A stretch of DNA of 64,000 bases from Lachnospiraceae bacterium (GTDB taxonomy: Bacteria > Bacillota > Clostridia > Lachnospirales > Lachnospiraceae): the NCBI GenBank assembly GCA_017472605.1, contig JAFUPV010000023.1:1-64000 (forward strand), in the 5' to 3' direction. Under the pieces are notes generated by a model. The model was not told where the DNA came from. It did no database searches and saw only the letters and a list, made by a program, of their open reading frames with translations. Of the stretch, positions 8,195 through 17,447 are shown in pieces; position 1 is the first letter of the stretch; each line of letters opens with the position of its first letter. The position numbers and the translations under genes are program-made.

Positions 8195-10210
8195 ATGATA
8201 CAGAAATTTCGGCTGGGAGAGCCGATTGCAACCGATGCGGTTGTAATGGAGCTTCCGATTTGTGAAGGAGAGATTCCCTATTTCAAAAAAGAGGGAACGG
8301 TGTTATCCAGGAAGCTGGAAGCGGGCGACCAGGTTTACGGACTGGGCGAAAATCTTCACGGAATCAACAAGAGAGGCGGCATCTATGTAAGCAATAATAC
8401 CGATGATCCAAACCATACCGAATCCAAGACCTCGCTCTACGGTTCCCACAATTTCCTTGTGATTAACGGAACAAATCCGGTCGGTCTCTTTATTGACGAT
8501 CCGGGCAATATTACTTTTGATGTTGGCTTTACCCATCTGGATCAGCTGGTGATCACGTTAAAGGAAGAGAATGCGGATCTCTACATCATCACTGCAGAGG
8601 ACGACGAAAGCAGCTGCGCGCAAAACAGCATCATCCGTCAGTTCCGTCAGATGATCGGCCGCAGCTACATTCCGCCGCGCTGGGCATTTGGTTTTGGTCA
8701 GAGCCGCTGGAGCTATCCGACTGAAGAGGCAGTGCGTGAGGTGGTTCGCCGCCACCGGGAAAACCATCTGCCGCTGGACATGGTTTATCTGGACATTGAT
8801 TACATGGAGCGTTTCAAGGACTTCACCGTCAACAAGGAAGCCTTTCCGGATCTGGAAGGCCTGACAAAGGAAATGCTGGCTCAGGGCATCCATCTGGTGC
8901 CGATCATTGATGCCGGCGTGAAGGTGGAAGAGGGCTACCCGGTTGATGAGGAAGGTCTGGAGAAGGGCTATTTCTGTAAGATGGAAGACGGATCTGTGTT
9001 TGAAGGCGCGGTATGGCCCGGACTGGCTCATTTTCCGGATGTACTGAATCCGGAGGCGAGACGCTGGTTCGGCCTGCAGTATAAGTTTCTTCTGGACATG
9101 GGAATTGACGGTTTCTGGAATGACATGAACGAGCCGGCACTGTTCTTTACACCGGGCGGACTGGAACGTTTCTGGAACCGGATCGAGAAATTCCGCGGAA
9201 GAACGAACATGGACGTCTATGAACTGTGGGGAATTACCGGCGCGGTGGATTCGCTTGCCAACAGTTCTGAGGATTATCAGAGTTTTTACCATGAAGTGGA
9301 CGGAAAGAAGATCCGTCATGACAGAGTTCATAATCTGTACGGCTACAACATGACACGCGCGGCGTCGGAGGGCTTTGATGAGCTGTGCCCGGAAAAGAGA
9401 ATTCTGATGTTCTCCCGCTCCTCCTATGTGGGCATGCACCGTTACGGCGGAATCTGGACCGGAGATAACCATGCGTGGTGGAGTCATCTGCTGCTGAACA
9501 TCAAGATGATGCCTTCCCTGAACATGTGCGGCTTCCTTTACAGCGGCGCGGATCTGGGCGGCTTTAACAGCAACACGACTGAGGATCTGATGCTGCGCTG
9601 GCTGGAGTTCGGCGTGTTCACGCCGCTGATGCGCAACCACTCTGCGCTTGGTACACGTTTGAAAGAATGCTATCAGTTCGACCGCACCCAGGATTTTGCG
9701 AACATTCTTGGAATCCGCTACGGCCTGATGCCCTACATTTACAGCGAATACATGAAGGCGGCTCTGGACGGCGGCATGTATTTCTCAACCATGACGATGA
9801 TGTATCCGGAGGATTCCTTCGCGCCTCAGGTGGAGGATCAGCTGTTTGTCGGCGAGAGCCTGATGATTGCGCCTGTCCACGAACAGAACGCGGAGGGACG
9901 TTATGTCTATCTGCCGGAGCAGATGAAGCTGCTGCGCATGCGTTCCATCAGTGACTATGACGAAGAAATTCTTCCGGCCGGTCATCACTATGTAAAGGCG
10001 GCGCTCAATGAGATTCTGGTATTTATCCGGCCGAACCGTCTGGTTCCGGTTACAAAGCCGGCTGAGACGTCTGCCGAAATGGACTTTGAGCATGTGACGC
10101 TGCTTGGCTATGTATTGGATGAGGCTGTTTACGAATATTATTGCGATGACGGTGTCTCAAAAGACTATGAAAATCCGGCAAACCGCAGAGTGTTCCGTGT
10201 GCAGGCATAA
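8195..10210 (+). CDS. Glycoside hydrolase family 31 alpha-glycosidase, cytoplasmic
   Basis: 671 residues, no signal peptide. GH31 hallmarks: an N-terminal beta-sandwich (YGLGENLHGINKRG), the RWAFGFGQSRWSY entry to the barrel, the YLDIDYME strand, the nucleophile D310 in GFWNDMNEP, and the acid/base D424 in GIWTGDNHAW. These support retaining cleavage of alpha-linked glucosides (or possibly alpha-xylosides) delivered into the cell. AGGAGG precedes the ATG by about 9 nt, immediately after the HD hydrolase gene. A strong hairpin without a clear T-tract follows. Exact linkage specificity is not readable. Confidence 0.9.
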   Translation: MIQKFRLGEPIATDAVVMELPICEGEIPYFKKEGTVLSRKLEAGDQVYGLGENLHGINKRGGIYVSNNTDDPNHTESKTSLYGSHNFLVINGTNPVGLFIDDPGNITFDVGFTHLDQLVITLKEENADLYIITAEDDESSCAQNSIIRQFRQMIGRSYIPPRWAFGFGQSRWSYPTEEAVREVVRRHRENHLPLDMVYLDIDYMERFKDFTVNKEAFPDLEGLTKEMLAQGIHLVPIIDAGVKVEEGYPVDEEGLEKGYFCKMEDGSVFEGAVWPGLAHFPDVLNPEARRWFGLQYKFLLDMGIDGFWNDMNEPALFFTPGGLERFWNRIEKFRGRTNMDVYELWGITGAVDSLANSSEDYQSFYHEVDGKKIRHDRVHNLYGYNMTRAASEGFDELCPEKRILMFSRSSYVGMHRYGGIWTGDNHAWWSHLLLNIKMMPSLNMCGFLYSGADLGGFNSNTTEDLMLRWLEFGVFTPLMRNHSALGTRLKECYQFDRTQDFANILGIRYGLMPYIYSEYMKAALDGGMYFSTMTMMYPEDSFAPQVEDQLFVGESLMIAPVHEQNAEGRYVYLPEQMKLLRMRSISDYDEEILPAGHHYVKAALNEILVFIRPNRLVPVTKPAETSAEMDFEHVTLLGYVLDEAVYEYYCDDGVSKDYENPANRRVFRVQA

Positions 10211-10235
10211 TCCGGCCCATAATGACGTTTTCTGA

Positions 10236-10283
10236 TTTCCTTATCCGGCAGATGCATCTTCTGCGCGCTGCCGGATGAGGAAA
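10236..10283. terminator. Strong hairpin between the GH31 gene and purB
   Basis: A 16-bp stem (10236-10251 with 10268-10283, one wobble) carrying ATCCGGCAG/CTGCCGGAT. There is no T-run on either side, so it may be a weak terminator or an RNA-processing or stabilising hairpin. Confidence 0.5.
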
Positions 10284-10333
10284 CGGGAGGCGGGAGAACC
10301 CATTTTCTAGATTGTTAAATACAGGAGGTTATG

Positions 10334-11770
10334 ATGTCAAATACAGACAGATACACAAGCCCTTTTTGCCAGCGCTATGCCAGCAGGGAGATGCAGTACA
10401 TTTTTTCACAGGATAAGAAATTTACCACATGGAGAAAGCTCTGGATCGCTCTTGCTGAGAGTGAGAAAGAACTGGGATTAAACATTACCGATGAGCAGAT
10501 CGAAGAGCTGAAGGCCCACCAGGATGACATCAACTATGATGTGGCAGTTGCGCGGGAGAAGGAAGTTCGTCATGACGTCATGTCCCACGTCTATGCCTAC
10601 GGCGTGCAGTGCCCGAAGGCAAAGGGAATCATTCACCTGGGCGCAACCAGCTGCTATGTTGGTGACAATACGGATCTGATCATCATGACAGAGGCGCTGA
10701 AGCTGGTGAAAAAGAAGCTGGTGAATGTAATGGCACAGCTGGCCAGGTTTGCCGATCAGTACAAAGATCTGCCGACACTTGCTTTTACGCACTTCCAGCC
10801 GGCACAGCCGACCACGGTGGGAAAGAGAGCGTCTTTGTGGCTGATGGAGTTTAAGCTGGACTATGATGATGTCTGCTATCTCATCGACTCCATGCGCCTG
10901 CTTGGCTCCAAGGGTACAACCGGAACACAGGCTTCTTTCATGGAGCTGTTTGACGGTGACCATGAAAAGATCCGCAGACTGGATCAGATGATCGCGGATA
11001 AGATGGGCTTTGCCGGCGTGTATCCGGTATCCGGACAGACCTATTCCAGAAAGATTGACAGCCGTGTGCTGAATGTGCTGGCAGGAATTGCCCTCAGTGC
11101 CCACAAGTTTTCCAATGATATCCGCCTTCTGCAGCACTTAAAGGAGATTGAGGAACCTTTCGAGAAGAATCAGATCGGTTCTTCCGCAATGGCCTATAAG
11201 CGCAACCCGATGAGAAGCGAGCGGATTGCGTCCCTTGCAAACTATGTGATTTCCGATGCCATGAACCCGATGCTGACTTCTGCAACGCAGTGGTTTGAAC
11301 GCACACTGGATGATTCTGCCAATAAGCGTATCAGCATTCCGGAGGGATTCCTTGCTGTTGACGGAATTCTGGATCTTTGCAACAATGTGGTTGACGGACT
11401 TGTTGTCTATGAGAAGGTCATTGAGAAGCGTCTGATGAGTGAGCTGCCCTTCATGGCGACGGAAAACATCATGATGGATGCCGTGAAGGCGGGAGGAGAC
11501 CGTCAGGAGATGCATGAAAAGATCCGTCAGCTTTCCATGGAAGCAGGTAAGAACGTGAAGGTAGAAGGAAAGGAGAATAATCTTCTGGAGCTGATTGCAG
11601 CAGATCCGTCCTTCCATCTGACGCTGGATGAGCTGAAGGCATGCATGGACCCGAAGCGCTATACCGGACGTGCAAAGGAACAGGTTGAGGACTTCCTGAA
11701 TGAGGTGATCAACCCGATTCTGGAGGAAAATAAGGAAGTTCTTGGTCTGACAGCGGAAATTAATGTATAA
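10334..11770 (+). CDS. purB: Adenylosuccinate lyase
   Basis: 478 residues. Catalyses two beta-eliminations in purine synthesis: SAICAR to AICAR plus fumarate, and adenylosuccinate to AMP plus fumarate. The fumarase/aspartase superfamily signature GSSAMAYKRNP is present (about residues 285-295) with the flexible catalytic Ser, as are the GIIHLGATSCYVGDN and AFTHFQPAQPTTVG motifs containing the catalytic His. The ATG at 10334 sits 5 nt after AGGAGG; an ATG one codon earlier is only 2 nt away. AICAR made here is the substrate of the transformylase at the start of the window, and purA follows with its own promoter. Confidence 0.95.
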   Translation: MSNTDRYTSPFCQRYASREMQYIFSQDKKFTTWRKLWIALAESEKELGLNITDEQIEELKAHQDDINYDVAVAREKEVRHDVMSHVYAYGVQCPKAKGIIHLGATSCYVGDNTDLIIMTEALKLVKKKLVNVMAQLARFADQYKDLPTLAFTHFQPAQPTTVGKRASLWLMEFKLDYDDVCYLIDSMRLLGSKGTTGTQASFMELFDGDHEKIRRLDQMIADKMGFAGVYPVSGQTYSRKIDSRVLNVLAGIALSAHKFSNDIRLLQHLKEIEEPFEKNQIGSSAMAYKRNPMRSERIASLANYVISDAMNPMLTSATQWFERTLDDSANKRISIPEGFLAVDGILDLCNNVVDGLVVYEKVIEKRLMSELPFMATENIMMDAVKAGGDRQEMHEKIRQLSMEAGKNVKVEGKENNLLELIAADPSFHLTLDELKACMDPKRYTGRAKEQVEDFLNEVINPILEENKEVLGLTAEINV

Positions 11771-11776
11771 ATAGAC

Positions 11777-11805
11777 TTGATTTTCTGCCGATAATTGAAT
11801 ATAAT
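11777..11805 (+). promoter_or_regulatory. Promoter for purA
   Basis: TTGATT (11777-11782), exact 17-bp spacer, TATAAT (11800-11805), starting 6 bp past the purB stop. It allows purA to be expressed separately from purB. Confidence 0.75.
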
Positions 11806-11817
11806 AGACATGCGTGG

Positions 11818-11837
11818 GAGCAGCTGAGATGCTGCTC
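11818..11837 (+). other. Hairpin in the purA leader
   Basis: GAGCAGC (11818-11824) pairs with GCTGCTC (11831-11837) right at the predicted transcript 5' end. A short T-poor, then A-rich stretch follows, so it is more likely a stabiliser or weak attenuator than a terminator. Confidence 0.45.
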
Positions 11838-11891
11838 TCTTGCCGTGCTTAAAAAAACGATGGTTTACACAAAGTAAGCGGAGGAAATGAT

Positions 11892-13178
11892 ATGGTAAGA
11901 GCAATCGTAGGCGCCTGCTGGGGCGACGAGGGAAAAGGTAAAATTACTGATGTACTGGCACAGGAGTCTGATATTATCATCCGATTCCAGGGCGGAAGCA
12001 ATGCAGGTCATACAATCATCAACAACTATGGCCGTTTTGCGCTCCACTTACTGCCGTCCGGTATTTTCTACGATCATACAACCAGCATTATTGGTAACGG
12101 TGTTGCGTTAAATATTCCTTATCTGGTAAAGGAGCTGAACAGCCTGGTTGAGGCGAATGTTCCGATGCCGAAGATTCTGGTATCCGATAGAGCACAGATT
12201 CTGATGCCTTATCATATCTTACTGGATACCTATGAGGAAGAGCGTCTGGCTGGAAAGTCCTTTGGTTCCACCAGATCCGGTATCGCACCGTTCTATTCGG
12301 ATAAATATGCAAAGATTGGTTTCCAGGTAAGCGAGCTGTTTGGTGATCCGGCTGATCTGAGAGAGAAGGTTGACCGTGTATGTGAGCTGAAGAACATCAT
12401 GATCGTAAATCTCTATCACAAAGAGCCGATCAACCCGGATGAGATTTACAATCTTCTTCTTGAGTACAAGGAGATGGTTGCTCCTTATGTATGCGACACC
12501 AGTGCATATCTCTATAACGCAATTAAGGAAGGAAAGAACATCCTTCTGGAGGGACAGCTTGGTTCCCTGAAGGATCCGGATCACGGAATTTACCCGATGG
12601 TTACTTCTTCTTCTACACTGGCTGCTTATGGTGCAATCGGCGCCGGAATTCCGCCCTATGAGATCAAGCAGGTAACTACCGTTGTGAAGGCTTACTCCAG
12701 CGCAGTTGGTGCCGGTGAGTTTGTCAGCGAGATCCTGGATGAGGAAGAGGCAGATCAGCTGCGCAGACACGGCGGTGATAAGGGTGAGTTCGGTGCAACC
12801 ACAGGCCGTCCGAGACGTGTGGGCTGGTTTGATGCAGTTGCTACCCGCTACGGCTGCCGGATCCAGGGCGCGACAGAGGTTGCTCTGACCGTTCTTGACT
12901 GCCTTGGCTATCTGAAAGAGATCCCGATGTGCGTAGGCTATGAGATCGACGGCGAAGTGGTTAAGGATTTCCCGACAACCTCCATGCTGAAGAAGGCAAA
13001 GCCGGTACTGAAGGTATTCAAGGGCTGGAACTGCGACATCCGCGGCATTAAGAACTACGAAGATCTGCCGCAGGAGTGCCGCGACTACGTGGAAGCAATC
13101 GAGGCTGAGATCGGTGTTCCGATCACCATGGTTTCCAATGGTCCGGGAAGAGACGAGATCATTTACAGAAAGAAATAA
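11892..13178 (+). CDS. purA: Adenylosuccinate synthetase
   Basis: 428 residues, standard length. Condenses IMP and aspartate with GTP hydrolysis to adenylosuccinate, the committed step to AMP. Shows the N-terminal P-loop-like WGDEGKGKITD, the IMP-binding GGSNAGHT, the LEGQLG and the substrate-loop TTGRPRRVGWFD. AGCGGAGG precedes the ATG. A strong bidirectional terminator ends it. Works directly with the upstream purB product. Confidence 0.97.
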   Translation: MVRAIVGACWGDEGKGKITDVLAQESDIIIRFQGGSNAGHTIINNYGRFALHLLPSGIFYDHTTSIIGNGVALNIPYLVKELNSLVEANVPMPKILVSDRAQILMPYHILLDTYEEERLAGKSFGSTRSGIAPFYSDKYAKIGFQVSELFGDPADLREKVDRVCELKNIMIVNLYHKEPINPDEIYNLLLEYKEMVAPYVCDTSAYLYNAIKEGKNILLEGQLGSLKDPDHGIYPMVTSSSTLAAYGAIGAGIPPYEIKQVTTVVKAYSSAVGAGEFVSEILDEEEADQLRRHGGDKGEFGATTGRPRRVGWFDAVATRYGCRIQGATEVALTVLDCLGYLKEIPMCVGYEIDGEVVKDFPTTSMLKKAKPVLKVFKGWNCDIRGIKNYEDLPQECRDYVEAIEAEIGVPITMVSNGPGRDEIIYRKK

Positions 13179-13225
13179 GAAAGTAACGGATTGGACGAGC
13201 CGGAGGCTTGTCCGTCCGGTATGAC

Positions 13226-13287
13226 AAAAAATGAAAATCCCTGCTCAGTGCTTGTTATCAAGATTGAGCAGGGATTTTCATTTTTTT
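13226..13287. terminator. Strong bidirectional terminator
   Basis: 22-bp arms 13226-13247 and 13265-13287 (AATCCCTGCTCA against TGAGCAGGGATT) flanked by A5 and T7. It separates purA from the convergent serine hydrolase gene and can end both. Confidence 0.92.
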
Positions 13288-13295
13288 GCAGCCGG

Positions 13296-14843
13296 TCATT
13301 TGATCCGCTTGCCGTAGAGATGGCCGCTGTATTCGTGGAAGAGTGTTTCTTCCTGCTTCCGCATAAAAACAGTGACGTCATCTTCACCGAAATATGTCTG
13401 AATGTGAATGGAACCGACGGAGGTGTCAAGAAGATGAACCTTCAGATAGAGACAGTCATCGGACAGCCAGGTTCCGGAAACGGCACATTTCATCTGGTAC
13501 AGAGGGAAGGTACCGACCTTCATGGTGCCAATCCCGAATGGGAGGCTGCACTGCTGACCGTGCAGAACGTAGGTGAGGCAGCCGGAATCAGCGGAGGAAA
13601 AAGAAAACGTAAGCGCTTCAAAGTCCGTGCCGGGACTGACGATGGAAAAGCTTCGGTTTTGCTGACCTGCATACCTGGAAGCGATTCGCTGGGCGTCGTC
13701 CAAAGAAGCGTCCAGCGGCTGGATTGCCAGGCTGCAAAGACGGGATGCCAGAGAAGCGGAGGGAGCGGAAAGTGATGCACAGTCGGCAAAAGATTCTGAG
13801 GCAGAAACAGGCATTGCAGCAGTAACAGGTTTTTGTGCAGTAACAGACTTTTGTGCAGTAACAGGCTCTGCAGCCGTCTGTCTGGTCAGCTGTGGGAGCA
13901 GATGGCGAAACAGTGTGTCGTAAATGACCTGGTTGCCGCCGCCATAGCCCTGGGTATCCGCGGTTGTTACGCAGATGAAATCAAACTGCGGGAGCATGAT
14001 CGCCAGCTGGCCGCCCATTCCGTAGCAGACGATGGAATCATGTTCCCCGCGCCAGAACTGGTATCCGTAACCGCAGCATTCTGCCGGGATCGGACCCTTT
14101 ACGCAGGTCGCAACCTGATTCGTGGTTGCCTCATGCAGATACCAGGACGGAAGATATTGCTTTCCGTTCAGCTGTCCTCTGTGCATCACAAGAAGAGCGA
14201 ACAGGAGAAAGTCTCTGGAGGATGCCATCAGACCGGAACCGCCCATGGAGGTTCCGAAAGGATCTTCCAGCACATAGGCATCTCTGGAAAAGCCCAGTTC
14301 ATCCAGGCAGACCTCGCGCAGAAAATCCAGCAGCTTCATCCCGGTCAGCTTTTCCACCAGAGCACAGAGTGTGTGGGAAGCGGAGGTATCATAGTGAAAC
14401 ACCGTTCCCGGTTTGTGATCCGGCTCTGACGTGAAGAAGCTTTCCACCCAGTTGGCAGTCAGATCTTTTTTGTAAGTGGTGGACGAATAGCAGGAGCGCA
14501 TCATCAGCATGTCCCGGATCGTCGTCTCTGCCAGCCAGGGATGAACGGTCGGCGGGAGATATTCCGGAAACCAGGACACGATGGGATCGTCCAGACGAAT
14601 GATGCCGCGGTCGCACAGCACACCGACCGCCACGGAAACAAAACTCTTTGTCACGGAAAACAGACGGTGCAGTTCGTCCTTTTCGCAGGGTGAATAGTAG
14701 CCCTCAGTCACCAGCTTTCCGTCCTTCCAGAGAAGAAAGCTGTGCATGGGGATTCCCTTTTCCTGCAGCTCATCGAGACAGCTGCAGACGCTGGCAGAAG
14801 AAATCCCGACTTCCTCGGGGATTCCTGTTATCCACTGATACAT
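13296..14843 (-). CDS. Serine hydrolase of the class C beta-lactamase / penicillin-binding family
   Basis: 515 residues, no signal peptide. The SxxK nucleophile motif is S63-V-T-K66, the YxN/S-type motif is Y151-D-T, and a late GMGGQ element stands where HxG is usual. These define a COG1680 hydrolase (esterase, D-aminopeptidase or similar); antibiotic resistance should not be assumed. The catalytic domain occupies about residues 1-330; an Ala/Val/Thr/Gln repeat linker then joins a lipocalin-like C-terminal domain of about 150 residues. It follows the AraC regulator gene by 72 bp on the same strand and may be part of the sugar locus. Confidence 0.85.
   Translation of the reverse strand: MYQWITGIPEEVGISSASVCSCLDELQEKGIPMHSFLLWKDGKLVTEGYYSPCEKDELHRLFSVTKSFVSVAVGVLCDRGIIRLDDPIVSWFPEYLPPTVHPWLAETTIRDMLMMRSCYSSTTYKKDLTANWVESFFTSEPDHKPGTVFHYDTSASHTLCALVEKLTGMKLLDFLREVCLDELGFSRDAYVLEDPFGTSMGGSGLMASSRDFLLFALLVMHRGQLNGKQYLPSWYLHEATTNQVATCVKGPIPAECCGYGYQFWRGEHDSIVCYGMGGQLAIMLPQFDFICVTTADTQGYGGGNQVIYDTLFRHLLPQLTRQTAAEPVTAQKSVTAQKPVTAAMPVSASESFADCASLSAPSASLASRLCSLAIQPLDASLDDAQRIASRYAGQQNRSFSIVSPGTDFEALTFSFSSADSGCLTYVLHGQQCSLPFGIGTMKVGTFPLYQMKCAVSGTWLSDDCLYLKVHLLDTSVGSIHIQTYFGEDDVTVFMRKQEETLFHEYSGHLYGKRIK
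13801..13872 (-). repeat. Four 18-bp in-frame repeats in the serine hydrolase linker
   Basis: 18-bp units start at 13801, 13819, 13837 and 13855 (GCAGTAACAG core on the plus strand; first copy diverged). They encode the PVTAQK-type interdomain linker. Confidence 0.8.
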
Positions 14844-14915
14844 AAAAACCTCCTTGTGTTTGACAGCCTATCCGCAGAACGTCCGTCTGGACTGCGGTGG
14901 AAAGAAACGGCGAAA

Positions 14916-17177
14916 TCAGCTGATGGCGCTGGGCGGTACCCCGTATTTTTTCTTGAAGGCTCTTCGGAACGAGTTCACATTGTTGTAACCAACCTCCAGA
15001 TAGAGGTCGGAAAGCTTGCAGTCCTTTGCCTGAATCCTGCGTCTGGCTTCTTCCAGACGAAGATCCTCCAGATAGACTGAGAAGTTGCTGTTTGTCTTTT
15101 CCTTAAACAGATGAGAGAAATAGGTTTCTGAGATGTTGAATTCTTCGGAAATCTTGCTCAGACACATGGACGGATCGCGGAAATTCTCACGGATGTAGGT
15201 TTCAATCGTTCCGATCAGTCCTCCGGTTTCCTGCTTTACCACCGTGATTCCGCACAGCTCCAGCGCGATGTCCTCGCACAGCTTAAAGGACAGGTGCTCA
15301 TCAAACCGCTTATCCAGCGCCTGGAGTCTTGCCTGCATCTCCGGGTTCTCTGTGTGGATCGCAAAACGGGCGCGAAGAAGCGTGTTCCGGATGTCGGAGA
15401 GGAGATACTTTAACAGGTTAAGCGGCAGAGAACGCTGCTCGATGTTCTCTTCATGGATCAGATTCAGAAGCTCCTGAACCTGAGACCGGTTGCCGCTGGA
15501 GATAAAGTGGACAAGACGGTTGGACAGCTCGGCCGGGTAGTAGAACACATTGGAATCCTTGCGGATCATTTCATAGGGAAGGAAAATGTAGTTCTTTCCG
15601 GAATAGTTGATGGCATCGATGGCCTGCTGATAGGATTCCCAGACATGCTGCAGGGAAGAACAGGAACGGCCGATGCCGCTGTACAGCCAGATTCCCCTCT
15701 GCTCCAGCAAATCGTTGTGGAGGCGGAGAATTTTTTCCTGCAGGTGCATCAGATAGTCGGAATCGCTTCCGTCGTAGGCTACCAGGGCGGCATAGGCCTG
15801 GTCAGAAGTAACAAACACATAGGAGGGAAATTCCGGCTTCAGATATTCGGACAGCTTCTGGGAGACAAGCTCAACAAGAGAAACATCCGCGTTGTCAGAC
15901 CGATCAGTACCGGCTTCGCTGTCGTCGCCATTGCTGTAAACGATGGTGTACAGTGCGGTAAAGCGGAGTCCTTCCCCATCGTAGTGAAGGAAATCGCGGA
16001 TGTAGGAAAGCTCGTCAGGTGCCGTTACCTGTCCAAGGAGCAGGCGGCGGACATAGATGTCGTAGAGCAGCGGCTTCTGTTCCTCAATTTCCACCTGAAG
16101 CTGCTCGCGGTCTGTGATGGCTTCCTGAAGCTGGCTGTCAAGAAGTTCCACCGGTTTCATGTTCTTCATTACGATGACGAAAACAATGGCGCATCCAAGA
16201 ATCGCGATGAGCGGAAGAAGGACGAAATAGAATAACCGCACGTCATTTCCGGCAACGGCAAGGGATTCCGGCTGGAGAAGATAGTAGGTCCAGTCGGTAA
16301 CGGAAGAAAAATAGCGGGTCACATGGATCCTGGTGCCGTCCGGACGAACCAGGGAAGCCTGATTGTTCACATAGGAAAGACCGGTCAGCGACTGAGCGGT
16401 CAGATCGGACATGTCCGGACTGGTATGCAGCTGCATGAGAGAATCCTGGGCCGGGTTGGAGATCAGGACATTTCCGGTACCGCCAAGCGGAATTGGAGAA
16501 AACATCTCCGCAATATTGACTGTGTCCAGCTCAAAACAGATAGTGGCGGGAAGTCTGCGGTAGGAAATCGCATCCATGTTGAAGATGTACATGTAGAGCG
16601 GCCGTGATTCATCCAGACGGTAATGCTCCATCAGGAGAAGCTTTGACGTGTCCGAGGTGTCGTTCATCAGCGTGCGCCATTCGTCGAACGATTCCTGCAT
16701 GTAGCTTCTCTTTCCACTGAAGAAAAGGTCTTCTTCCTCAAAGGTATTTAAGGAAAGAACATAGTTCGTGTTTCTTAGATAAATGTAGTAGCCTTTTACG
16801 GGAAGGTACTCCAGCGTGAACAGCTGGGCAGACAGATTGTCTTTGACATTGCTGGCTGTCAGGTAGTACATGGAGTTGTCGGTATCCGTATATCTGGCCA
16901 GTCGGACAAAGCTGTCGTTGAGGATCAGTTCGCTGGTAAATGAGTCGATGACGGAGAGGTTGCTGTCCAGAAGATTGGAACAGCTCTGAAAAATCAGTGA
17001 GTTCTGATTCCAGTAATTATTCTTATTTTGATTGACCCTTGCGTTCAGAAGCATCAGGACGAGGATCAGAGCGATCAGAAGGAAGAGACTGTAGCTGGCG
17101 GTCATCCTCAGAAGGATGGAAGAAAGATGTCCGTTGTCGGAATCTTTTTTATGAAAGAAAGAAAGCAAACGTTTCAT
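14916..17177 (-). CDS. Membrane-anchored AraC-family transcriptional regulator
   Basis: 753 residues from the ATG at 17177, which lies 9 nt after GGAAAGG; an upstream in-frame TTG is less likely. Two transmembrane helices (about 22-44 and 312-335) enclose an extracellular sensor domain. A cytoplasmic part with a YesN-like middle region leads to a C-terminal pair of helix-turn-helix motifs (about 650-753, with ISEEFNISETYFSHLFKEKTN and the second motif near VGYNNVNSFRRAFKKKYGVPP). Such one-component regulators sense oligosaccharides or a binding protein outside and activate the adjacent importer. It is divergent from the ABC transporter operon, whose promoter carries direct repeats that could be its operator. 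Confidence 0.88.
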   Translation of the reverse strand: MKRLLSFFHKKDSDNGHLSSILLRMTASYSLFLLIALILVLMLLNARVNQNKNNYWNQNSLIFQSCSNLLDSNLSVIDSFTSELILNDSFVRLARYTDTDNSMYYLTASNVKDNLSAQLFTLEYLPVKGYYIYLRNTNYVLSLNTFEEEDLFFSGKRSYMQESFDEWRTLMNDTSDTSKLLLMEHYRLDESRPLYMYIFNMDAISYRRLPATICFELDTVNIAEMFSPIPLGGTGNVLISNPAQDSLMQLHTSPDMSDLTAQSLTGLSYVNNQASLVRPDGTRIHVTRYFSSVTDWTYYLLQPESLAVAGNDVRLFYFVLLPLIAILGCAIVFVIVMKNMKPVELLDSQLQEAITDREQLQVEIEEQKPLLYDIYVRRLLLGQVTAPDELSYIRDFLHYDGEGLRFTALYTIVYSNGDDSEAGTDRSDNADVSLVELVSQKLSEYLKPEFPSYVFVTSDQAYAALVAYDGSDSDYLMHLQEKILRLHNDLLEQRGIWLYSGIGRSCSSLQHVWESYQQAIDAINYSGKNYIFLPYEMIRKDSNVFYYPAELSNRLVHFISSGNRSQVQELLNLIHEENIEQRSLPLNLLKYLLSDIRNTLLRARFAIHTENPEMQARLQALDKRFDEHLSFKLCEDIALELCGITVVKQETGGLIGTIETYIRENFRDPSMCLSKISEEFNISETYFSHLFKEKTNSNFSVYLEDLRLEEARRRIQAKDCKLSDLYLEVGYNNVNSFRRAFKKKYGVPPSAIS

Positions 17178-17232
17178 GAGCGGCAACCTTTCCTGCCTCC
17201 AGGGCAGTTAATAATCAGAAAATCATACCTTT

Positions 17233-17261
17233 ATTTTACCATGCAAATCTTTTGACTGCAA
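17233..17261 (-). promoter_or_regulatory. Promoter for the AraC-family regulator gene
   Basis: On the minus strand TTGCAG (17261-17256), 17-bp spacer, TAAAAT (17238-17233). Confidence 0.55.
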
Positions 17262-17308
17262 TAGAAATCGAGGAGAAAAAAGGAAGGAAAATCAAGGAAA
17301 AACGACAC

Positions 17309-17357
17309 CTCAAAATTTGCATCCTCAAAATATGTTCCCTGATTCAAAATTTGGAAC
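17309..17357. promoter_or_regulatory. Three direct repeats next to the importer promoter, likely activator site
   Basis: CTCAAAATTTGCATC (17309-17323), CTCAAAATATGTTCC (17324-17338) and TTCAAAATTTGGAAC (17343-17357) are direct repeats; the last ends exactly where the -35 box begins. This is the usual position for class II activation by AraC-type proteins, which bind direct repeats. Assignment to the divergent regulator is inference. Confidence 0.6.
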
Positions 17358-17386
17358 TTGCAAATTTTACCGCGGTGCAGTATAGT
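17358..17386 (+). promoter_or_regulatory. Promoter of the sugar importer operon
   Basis: TTGCAA (17358-17363), 17-bp spacer, TATAGT (17381-17386). The -35 box is off consensus, fitting a promoter that depends on an activator. Confidence 0.7.
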
Positions 17387-17447
17387 AGAGTCAACAGGAG
17401 CGGACGAGACGAAGATCCGCATCCAAGTTATAAGGAGGACATGAAAC

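Noticed and set aside
10211..11891. Purine riboswitch before purB or purA
   Set aside because: Neither leader shows the three-way junction core with the conserved loop sequences; only simple hairpins are visible.
13833..14429. 198-codon plus-strand frame inside the serine hydrolase gene
   Set aside because: Opposite strand encodes SxxK and other conserved motifs; this frame has none and no ribosome binding site.
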